DNA from: an uncultured Collinsella sp.
GTDB taxonomy: Bacteria > Actinomycetota > Coriobacteriia > Coriobacteriales > Coriobacteriaceae
Length of the DNA: 13,575 bases
Direction of reading: 5' to 3'
Assembly (NCBI GenBank): GCA_902495155.1
Contig: CABUWD010000056.1
Location: 1-13,575 of the forward strand
Part shown: positions 1 to 5,848 of the stretch, piece by piece
How positions within the stretch are numbered: the stretch's first letter is position 1
Layout: every line of letters starts with the position of its first letter
The notes under the pieces: model-generated
Databases searched by the model: none
What the model was told of the DNA's origin: nothing
Seen by the model: the letters and a program-made list of their open reading frames with translations, nothing else
Position numbers and translations under genes: made by a program

Positions 1-210
1 GGCAACCACGGAGCCACCATCGGCCACGTCCGCGACGAGCAACTGTTCTACCTCGCCTGCCGCGGCCTTGACCAAACCGCCGCCGAGGACCTGTTCGTCC
101 GCGCCAAGCTGGAGGACGCCGCACTTTCCGCCACCGCCGAGCGCACCCGCGCCGCCGTCGTCCGCCTGGGCAACAACCTGATCGACAACTTTGAAGAGGA
201 GCTCGCATGA
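1..210 (+). CDS. sufD: Fe-S cluster assembly protein SufD, C-terminal fragment
   Basis: The frame is open from the first base and ends at TGA 208-210, giving the last 69 residues of a protein whose start lies outside the window. The fragment has the SufB/SufD C-terminal pattern: a His-Gly-Ala-Thr-Ile-Gly stretch followed by DEQLFYLACRGLD and then an amphipathic helical tail. SufD is part of the SufBCD scaffold complex that assembles iron-sulfur clusters in the cytoplasm. SufB shares this C-terminal pattern, but the position directly before sufS and the short tail favour SufD. The stop overlaps the sufS start (ATGA at 207-210), which indicates one operon with translational coupling. Confidence 0.85.
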   Translation, partial: GNHGATIGHVRDEQLFYLACRGLDQTAAEDLFVRAKLEDAALSATAERTRAAVVRLGNNLIDNFEEELA

Positions 211-1532
211 ACGACACCGCGCACGATAAATGCGACACCTGTACCGCACCGGAGCCTATGGAGCTCGACGCCAGCGACGAGGCCTCGCGCGGCTGGCCTA
301 CCGTCGACATCGAGACTAATCCCTACAAGGCGCAGTTCCCGCTGTTCCAGCAGCACCCCGAGATCGCCTTCCTCGATAGTGCCGCTACCGCGCAGCGTCC
401 TGCCTGTGTGCTCGACGCCGAGCGCGACTTCTACCAGCGCATGAACGCCAACCCTCTGCGCGGCCTGTACTCGCTGTCCGTCGAGGCCACTGAGGCTATC
501 GCGAAGGTGCGCCAGCAGATCGCCGACCTCATCGGCGCTGCCCAGGCCAACGAGGTCGTCTTCACCCGCAACACGAGCGAGTCGCTCAACCTGGTCGCCA
601 AGAGCTTTGCACCCACGGTGCTCGAGCCCGGTGACGAGGTCGTCATCACCATCATGGAGCACCACTCCAACCTGATTCCGTGGCAGCAGGTCTGCCGCGA
701 GACCGGCGCCAAGCTCGTCTACCTCTACCCCACCAAGACCGGTCAGCTCACCACCGAGGAGGTTCTTGCCAAGGTTGGTCCCAAGACCAAGATTCTGGCC
801 GTGGGTCAGGTCTCCAACGTGTTGGGAGTCGAGAACCCAGTCAAGAACCTCGGCAAGCTCGTGCACAAGTATGGCGGCTACCTGGTCGTCGACGGTGCGC
901 AGTCGCTGCCGCACATGCCGGTCGATGTGGCCGACCTGGGCGCCGACTTCTTTGCCTTTAGCGCACACAAGGCTATGGGCCCCATGGGCATCGGCGTGCT
1001 GTGGGGCAAGATGGACCTGCTCAACGCCATGCCGCCCATGCTCACCGGCGGCGAGATGATCGACTCTGTTACCGAGCAGGACGCCGTCTGGGCGCCCGTT
1101 CCCGAGAAATTCGAGGCCGGCACACAGGACGCCGCCGGCATCTTCGCCACGGGTGCGGCACTCGACTACCTGGTCAACACGGTGGGTTACGAGAACATCC
1201 AGGCACGCGAGCAGGCACTCGTCCACTACCTGATGGGCGAGCTCATGCAGCTCGACTTTGTCCAGATCATCGGCTCCATCTATTGGGACAACCACCACGG
1301 CGTTGTGAGCTTTAACGTCCGCGGCATCCACCCGCACGACGTCGCGAGCATCATGGACATGGACGGCGTCTGCATCCGCGCCGGTCACCACTGTGCACAG
1401 CCGCTGCTCACCTGGCTGGGCGTCGAGAACCTTGCCTGCTGCCGCGCCAGCGTGGCCTTCTACAACGACAAGGCCGACATCGACAAGTTCATCGCCGGCC
1501 TGCATCACGTTTGGAGCACGTTCAATGGGTAA
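207..1532 (+). CDS. sufS: Cysteine desulfurase SufS (class V aminotransferase fold)
   Basis: 441 residues. It is a PLP-dependent enzyme that removes sulfur from L-cysteine as an enzyme-bound persulfide for Fe-S cluster assembly. Visible landmarks are the N-terminal FLDSAATAQRP segment (about 55-65), the EHHSN motif (151-155) that places the PLP-stacking His, the PLP lysine K255 in FSAHKAMGPMGIG, the catalytic cysteine C396 in RAGHHCAQPL, and the closing RASVAFYND. The C396 context is that of type II (SufS) desulfurases. The start at 207 overlaps the sufD stop and is preceded by an AGAGGAG ribosome site. The protein has an N-terminal extension of about 40 residues containing Cys-Asp-Thr-Cys (9-12), which is not part of the usual SufS fold. 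The 3' end overlaps sufU by 8 bases. Confidence 0.95.
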   Translation: MNDTAHDKCDTCTAPEPMELDASDEASRGWPTVDIETNPYKAQFPLFQQHPEIAFLDSAATAQRPACVLDAERDFYQRMNANPLRGLYSLSVEATEAIAKVRQQIADLIGAAQANEVVFTRNTSESLNLVAKSFAPTVLEPGDEVVITIMEHHSNLIPWQQVCRETGAKLVYLYPTKTGQLTTEEVLAKVGPKTKILAVGQVSNVLGVENPVKNLGKLVHKYGGYLVVDGAQSLPHMPVDVADLGADFFAFSAHKAMGPMGIGVLWGKMDLLNAMPPMLTGGEMIDSVTEQDAVWAPVPEKFEAGTQDAAGIFATGAALDYLVNTVGYENIQAREQALVHYLMGELMQLDFVQIIGSIYWDNHHGVVSFNVRGIHPHDVASIMDMDGVCIRAGHHCAQPLLTWLGVENLACCRASVAFYNDKADIDKFIAGLHHVWSTFNG

Positions 1533-1947
1533 TCTGTACACCTCCACCACATTTATGGAGCACAACTCGCACCCCGACTACAAGTACGAGATGGATGCTC
1601 CCACGCACGAGCACGACGGCATCAACCCCAGCTGCGGAGACGAGCTCACTCTGCAGCTGCGTGTCGAGAACAACGTGATCGAGGAGGCCTCCTTTACCGG
1701 CCACGGCTGCGCCATCAGCCAGGCCAGTGCCGACATCATGGCCGATCTCATCACCGGCGAGACCGTCGAGGAAGCTCGCCGCCTGGCAGAGCTCTTCCTC
1801 GCCATGATCCGCGGCGAGAAGCTCTCCGAGGAGGACCTGGAAGACCTGGACGAAGCCGCCCAGCTCCAGGACATCTCGCACATGCCCGCCCGCGTCAAAT
1901 GCGCCGAGCTCGCCTGGCGCACCCTCGACGGCATGCTCGAGGGGTAA
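1525..1947 (+). CDS. sufU: SufU, zinc-dependent sulfurtransferase partner of SufS
   Basis: 140 residues. SufU-type proteins accept persulfide sulfur from SufS through a zinc site and pass it to SufBCD. They have the IscU fold with an extra insert of about 20 residues. The ligands are all visible: C37 and D39 in NPSCGDE, C62 in GHGCAISQAS and C126 in RVKCAELAW. The region before C126 carries the expected acidic insert (EKLSEEDLEDLDEAAQ). I chose the ATG at 1525, which overlaps the sufS stop. A second Met at residue 11 is possible and would also keep every motif. It is the last gene of the operon, with a terminator 45 bases beyond its stop. Confidence 0.93.
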   Translation: MGNLYTSTTFMEHNSHPDYKYEMDAPTHEHDGINPSCGDELTLQLRVENNVIEEASFTGHGCAISQASADIMADLITGETVEEARRLAELFLAMIRGEKLSEEDLEDLDEAAQLQDISHMPARVKCAELAWRTLDGMLEG

Positions 1948-1991
1948 ACTAACCAGTAGCGTATGCCCCGAATCCAAGGTTTTTGATTGCC

Positions 1992-2022
1992 GAGCCGCCC
2001 GATACGGGCGGCTCTGTTTTTC
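1992..2022 (+). terminator. Intrinsic terminator of the suf operon
   Basis: A perfect 9-bp stem (GAGCCGCCC / GGGCGGCTC) with a 5-base loop is followed by TGTTTTT. It sits 45 bases after the sufU stop. Confidence 0.9.
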
Positions 2023-2027
2023 CTAAT

Positions 2028-2064
2028 GAGCGCCGGACGCACGAAGTCCGCGCGTCCGGCGCTC
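2028..2064. repeat. Isolated 13-bp-arm palindrome, possible REP-like element
   Basis: The arms GAGCGCCGGACGC (2028-2040) and GCGTCCGGCGCTC (2052-2064) are perfect inverted repeats around an 11-base loop. No T-run follows, and a good terminator already lies just upstream, so termination is not the obvious role. It lies between sufU and a gene related to REP-associated transposases, whose family members act on such palindromes. Only one copy is visible in this window, so calling it a REP element is a guess. Confidence 0.4.
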
Positions 2065-2618
2065 CGTCTGTCATTTACCACACAGCAGACGCGAACACGG
2101 GCGTTTTCCACAGCACCAAAGGCCTGCGGCAGGGCCCCGGACCCGCCAAGCAATGCGCCAAGCCCCGTTCTGCTGAGCTCCGACTCGCTTCGCGCCTGCC
2201 GCAGAAGGGTCCCATAGGATGCTGCGTGCATTTTTGCGAGTATTCAGCACGCCAAGCTGTGTGCATACGCATCGGAAGCGTTAATCAACGTCTCCAGGCG
2301 CATAAATATTGTGTTTTAGACCAGACATCGCGGTCTGACGGGACGCAGGCACATACTCCGGGGGTGCAACGGCAGGGATCAATAGCTTAGGGGCCCGTGT
2401 GTTGCAAGATTGTGGCAGTGCCGACAGCACCACGATGCTGAAAACTCCGTTTTTTGCACGGCGCAGACGGGGGTAGGCACGGGCAAACCCGGACTGAGCT
2501 GTTATTTTATGCAAGATGACGATTGTTCTATGCATATTAAGAAGTGCAGTTACCGTACCAAGCTTTTGAACGCTGGTTGCGGCGTATGGACGACCCCAGC
2601 TGCGGTGAACAGGCGACC
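2065..2618. other. Long intergenic region without a recognisable gene
   Basis: About 550 bases in which I find no convincing coding sequence. The open frames that cross it have no family resemblance and no consistent codon bias. Visible structure includes a 10-bp inverted repeat, CTGCGGCAGG (2124-2133) against CCTGCCGCAG (2195-2204), which could close a long GC-rich hairpin. From about 2230 the base composition becomes more mixed and more AT-rich than the flanking genes. I compared the region with what I remember of tmRNA, SRP RNA and RNase P RNA and saw no match. Confidence 0.5.
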
Positions 2619-3431
2619 CTACATCACGTTTCCGCCAGCCCGCATCGCCGTTCGCGCGCGGGCGCGCACGATACGAGAGACGGTACTTTTGCCAATCCCG
2701 GTATACCGCTCAATCTGACGCACTGTAAAGCCGGCATTGTTCAATCCAACAATAACGGTATCGCGCTGCGCCGGCGGTACAGTTTTAACCCCGTTGAGCG
2801 GAACCCCTAGCTCCTTCGCCAACTTGTTGGCAAAGGCGTGGCGTTCCCACTCCGTCTCTTTCATATCGCGCAGCGCCGGTTCGCCGCTGTCGGGCGTCGA
2901 AAGCGAATAGGCAGCAAAGGCCTCGGCAGAACCAAAAAGCTCAAGCACGCAAGAAGGATCGGAAAATCCCCTCGTGGCATCTGCCGCATCACTGTCGTAA
3001 GCGCGCAGATGCTCCGCAAAGCTGCTCCAGGGGTAACGCTCGATTAGGCTCATGCCCGCCTCCTGCGGATCGGCGTGAACGGAGCGAATAGCCTCCATCA
3101 CCTGCCAGTCGGTATCGAGCGAGCGCCGGTCAAAACGGTTCTGGAACAGATGCCCTGTGCGCCCCGTGCGTTTATTGAACCGCCGCGCGTACGTCAAAAG
3201 CAGCCGGTGCATCGCCGCGCTCATCGCGTCCTCGTAATCTGCAAGCACCAGACGCACGTGATTGCCCATAAGGCACCAGGCGATAACCGTCACGCCCGCC
3301 TTGCGGCAGCACTCACGCATCAGCTCCAAGAACTCCCACCGGTCTTCATCGCCCTCAAAGATGAGCTGCTTGCCCGTACCGCGGGCACAGACATGGTAAA
3401 AGCCGGTAACCGTTCTCCAAACGCGCTGCAT
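2619..3431 (-). CDS. REP-associated/IS200-type transposase-like protein with degenerate active site
   Basis: 270 residues. The start at 3431 is preceded by a GAAGGGAG ribosome site at good spacing; the open frame continues upstream, but that part has no family similarity. The N-terminal half follows the Y1 transposase (RAYT) pattern: FYHVCARGTGKQLIF (11-25), WCLMGNHVRLVL (52-63), GHLFQNRF (93-100) and YPWSSFAEH (133-141). The C-terminus holds a helix-turn-helix (FTVRQIERYTGIGKSTVSRI, about 235-254). Active members have an HUH metal site (His-x-His) and a catalytic tyrosine in an RYIHxNP-like helix. Here H58 is followed by R60 instead of a second His, and the helix reads RSVHADP with S117 at the Tyr position. 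It is therefore probably unable to cleave DNA. It could be a decaying relic or a protein kept for DNA binding; the intact frame leaves the second possible. Confidence 0.8.
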   Translation of the reverse strand: MQRVWRTVTGFYHVCARGTGKQLIFEGDEDRWEFLELMRECCRKAGVTVIAWCLMGNHVRLVLADYEDAMSAAMHRLLLTYARRFNKRTGRTGHLFQNRFDRRSLDTDWQVMEAIRSVHADPQEAGMSLIERYPWSSFAEHLRAYDSDAADATRGFSDPSCVLELFGSAEAFAAYSLSTPDSGEPALRDMKETEWERHAFANKLAKELGVPLNGVKTVPPAQRDTVIVGLNNAGFTVRQIERYTGIGKSTVSRIVRARARTAMRAGGNVM

Positions 3432-3834
3432 GGCGCTCCCTTCGCCGGGATCTGCTTGCCATCCAATACAGCACGATTGAAGCGTGCCATCAAAACATTC
3501 ACGCAAAACAATTCGCTCGCGCGGCCAAAGGCAGTAAACAGGCGGCGAACGGCACCGTTGCAACAGGTCAACCCCCGCAACGCTTACAAGAGCTGCCCAA
3601 AAGCTTGCCAAAGACGGACCCCCTCTACGGAAGTTCGCGACCACAGAACATAGAGTTAAACCGTTTCAATTAAAACTTCCGGACTTCTCGCTACGAAAAC
3701 TGAGCCGTTCGCCGAATATTCCGTGCATTTCGCGGTATTATAGGGGCTGCATGTCATGTCCCTTTCGAAGGGTCGCCCGGCAATCGCCAGCCACGGCCCC
3801 CAGACGGGACGCCAACACGATAGAGAGGAGAGGC
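3432..3834. other. Intergenic region and leader of the scaffold/GGGtGRT unit
   Basis: About 400 bases with no supported gene. The part nearest 3432 may carry the promoter of the minus-strand transposase-like gene, but no clear -35/-10 pair is visible. A TATTAT at 3736-3741 is a plausible -10 for the genes to the right, without a good -35. An 8-base palindrome GAATATTC (3714-3721) lies just upstream of it. Between this and the start at 3835 lies a GC-rich leader of roughly 85-90 bases. It can form small hairpins, but I do not recognise a riboswitch class in it. Confidence 0.4.
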
Positions 3835-4569
3835 ATGCAGTACTCACAGGAAGTGGAGAACATGTGCCCCGTTGCCAAGGGTGCATACCACGGCCCCGCA
3901 CCCATCCCCGAGGAGGGCAAGTGGGTCCAGGCTAAGGAGATTTCCGACATCTCCGGTCTTACGCACGGTGTGGGTTGGTGCGCACCTCAGCAGGGCGCCT
4001 GCAAGCTCACGCTGAACGTCAAGGACGGCATCATCGAGGAGGCCCTCGTTGAGACCATCGGCTGCTCGGGCATGACCCACTCTGCCGCCATGGCTTCCGA
4101 GATCCTTCCCGGTAAGACCATCCTCGAGGCCCTCAACACCGACCTCGTCTGCGACGCCATCAACGTTGCTATGCGCGAGATCTTCCTGCAGATCGTTTAC
4201 GGCCGCAGCCAGACCGCGTTCTCCGAGGGCGGCCTGCCCGTGGGCGCCTCCCTCGACGACCTCGGCAAGGGCCTTCGCTCTCAGGTCGGCACCATGTTCG
4301 GCACCAAGGCCAAGGGCGCTCGTTACCTCGAGCTCGCTCAGGGCTACGTCACCCGCATGGCTCTCAACGACAAGAACGAGATCATCGCGTTCGAGTTCCT
4401 GAACCTCGGCAAGTTCACCGACGCCGTCAAGGCCGGCAAGACCCCCGAGGAGGCCATCGCTGGCGCTATGGGCCACTATGGTCAGTGGGAGAACGCTGCC
4501 AAGTACATCGACCCGCGCACCGACGAGGAGACTCACTCCGTCGCCAGCGTGTTCCCGGTTCACGAGTAG
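3835..4569 (+). CDS. NifU/IscU-type iron-sulfur scaffold protein, divergent long form
   Basis: 244 residues. The start at 3835 follows a GAGAGGAGAGG ribosome site; the frame extends 28 codons further upstream, but without family similarity. The first half has the NifU N-terminal fold pattern: LTLNVKDGIIEEA (58-70), then IGCSGMTHSAAMASEILPGKTILEAL with C77, and a third cysteine C106 in LVCDAI. NifU-like scaffolds hold a transient Fe-S cluster on three cysteines. Here the usual first-ligand Cys-Gly-Asp motif is absent at its expected place; C49 (GWCAP) and C56 (GACKL) flank that point instead. About 120 further residues follow the scaffold part, and I do not recognise them as a separate domain. 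A GGGtGRT gene follows 18 bases downstream, and this pairing is one I know from other anaerobes. Fe-S scaffold activity is inferred from the family. Confidence 0.82.
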   Translation: MQYSQEVENMCPVAKGAYHGPAPIPEEGKWVQAKEISDISGLTHGVGWCAPQQGACKLTLNVKDGIIEEALVETIGCSGMTHSAAMASEILPGKTILEALNTDLVCDAINVAMREIFLQIVYGRSQTAFSEGGLPVGASLDDLGKGLRSQVGTMFGTKAKGARYLELAQGYVTRMALNDKNEIIAFEFLNLGKFTDAVKAGKTPEEAIAGAMGHYGQWENAAKYIDPRTDEETHSVASVFPVHE

Positions 4570-4587
4570 AAAGGGAGGGAAATAACT

Positions 4588-5592
4588 ATGACTGTTACGT
4601 TCGAAGGTTACGAGCGCCGCGCTGACAAGATCAACAAGTGCCTCGCCGACAACGGCATCGCCTCCCTCGAGGAAGCTCTGCAGATCTGCACCGACAAGGG
4701 CTTCAACCCGCGTGAGATCGTCAACAACACCCAGTCCATCGCCTTCCAGAACGCCGAGTGGGCCTACACCCTCGGTTGCGCTCTCGCTGTCAAGCGTGGC
4801 GCCAAGTCTGCTTCTGAGGCTGCCGCCATCATCGGCGAGGGCATCCAGGCCTTCACCGTTCCCGGCTCCGTCGCCGAGGACCGCAAGGTCGGTCTGGGCC
4901 ACGGCAACCTGGGCGCTATGCTGCTCTCCGACGACACCGAGTGCTTCGCCTTCCTGGCCGGTCACGAGTCCTTCGCTGCCGCTGAGGGTGCTATCGGCCT
5001 GGCTCTGAACGCCAACAAGGCTCGCAAGAAGCCGCTGCGCGTTATTCTCAACGGTCTGGGCAAGGACGCCGCTCAGATCATCGCCCGCATCAACGGCTTC
5101 ACCTACGTGAAGACCCAGTTCGACTACTTCACGGGCGAGCTCAAGGTCGTCGAGACCATCCCCTACTCCGATGGTCCCCGCGCCGCCGTCAACTGCTACG
5201 GCGCCGACGACGTCCGCGAGGGCGTTGCCATCATGTGGCACGAGAACGTCGACATCTCGATTACCGGTAACTCCACCAACCCCACGCGCTTCCAGCACCC
5301 CGTCGCTGGCACCTACAAGAAGGAGCGCCTCGAGGCTGGCAAGAAGTACTTCTCCGTCGCTTCTGGTGGCGGCACTGGCCGTACCCTGCACCCGGACAAC
5401 ATGGGCGCCGGCCCTGCCTCTTACGGCATGACCGACACCATGGGCCGCATGCACTCCGACGCCCAGTTCGCCGGTTCTTCCTCCGTGCCTGCGCACGTCG
5501 ACATGATGGGTCTCATCGGCATGGGCAACAACCCCATGGTCGGTGCCACCGTCGCCTGCGCTGTCGCCGTCGAGGAGGCCCTCAAGGCCTAA
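4588..5592 (+). CDS. GGGtGRT family protein, function unknown
   Basis: 334 residues, assigned by the family's defining motif, here GGGTGRT at residues 260-266 within FSVASGGGTGRTLHPDNMGAG. The rest is rich in conserved-looking Gly/His/Asn segments (LGHGNLGAML at 103-112, MWHENVDISITGNSTNPTRF at 216-235, SSSVPAHVDMMGLIGMGNNP at 297-316). Cysteines are at 18, 34, 64, 119, 203 and 324, with no obvious CxxC pair. There is no signal peptide or membrane segment, so it should be cytoplasmic. The start follows GGGAGG at good spacing, 18 bases after the scaffold gene stop, so the two are surely co-transcribed. By eye, codon choice is almost restricted to favoured codons (AAG, GAG, AAC, CGC/CGT), which suggests high expression. 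I know of no established biochemical function for this family. Confidence 0.9.
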   Translation: MTVTFEGYERRADKINKCLADNGIASLEEALQICTDKGFNPREIVNNTQSIAFQNAEWAYTLGCALAVKRGAKSASEAAAIIGEGIQAFTVPGSVAEDRKVGLGHGNLGAMLLSDDTECFAFLAGHESFAAAEGAIGLALNANKARKKPLRVILNGLGKDAAQIIARINGFTYVKTQFDYFTGELKVVETIPYSDGPRAAVNCYGADDVREGVAIMWHENVDISITGNSTNPTRFQHPVAGTYKKERLEAGKKYFSVASGGGTGRTLHPDNMGAGPASYGMTDTMGRMHSDAQFAGSSSVPAHVDMMGLIGMGNNPMVGATVACAVAVEEALKA

Positions 5593-5627
5593 TCGCGCCC
5601 GCGCGATGCTCATATAGTTGAGCTTTG

Positions 5628-5664
5628 GAGCCGCTACCCACCCGGGTAGCGGCTCTTTTTGTTT
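5628..5664 (+). terminator. Intrinsic terminator of the scaffold/GGGtGRT unit
   Basis: A perfect 12-bp stem (GAGCCGCTACCC / GGGTAGCGGCTC) with loop ACCC is followed by TTTTTGTTT. It lies 36 bases after the GGGtGRT stop. Confidence 0.93.
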
Positions 5665-5848
5665 GCGCTGTCGCAGGGTAGCTAATGCCGATATATCAGT
5701 TGGGGCGAAATACTAGATGTGATGAGATGGAGCGTCAGAGCGTCCATGACGCCCACCTGCCATATTTGCCCTTTACCGATTTGCCGAGTTTTTGCGGCCC
5801 CATTGCCGATCACCCGTGCGACAATGCGCCGGACGAGAAAGGAATCCG

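Noticed and set aside
48..1565. Open frame of 505 codons on the minus strand across sufD-sufS
   Set aside because: It is antisense to clear sufD and sufS coding sequence and is kept open by high GC at third positions. The product is Val/Leu/Asp-rich without family features.
2281..2535. Minus-strand frame of 84 codons after the transposase-like gene
   Set aside because: There is no good ribosome site, no family resemblance and no clear codon bias.
2544..2810. Plus-strand frame starting QLPYQAFERWLRRMDDP, slightly like the N-terminus of a phosphosugar mutase
   Set aside because: The resemblance is a few residues only, and most of the frame overlaps the transposase-like gene antisense. It is too weak to call a gene fragment.
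3740..3834. Riboswitch before the scaffold gene
   Set aside because: I compared it with the SAM, ZTP, THF, cobalamin and fluoride classes from memory. None of their core motifs is present.
3844..5613. Open frame of 589 codons on the minus strand across the scaffold/GGGtGRT genes
   Set aside because: Same effect: it is opposite two genes with recognisable families, ribosome sites and a terminator.
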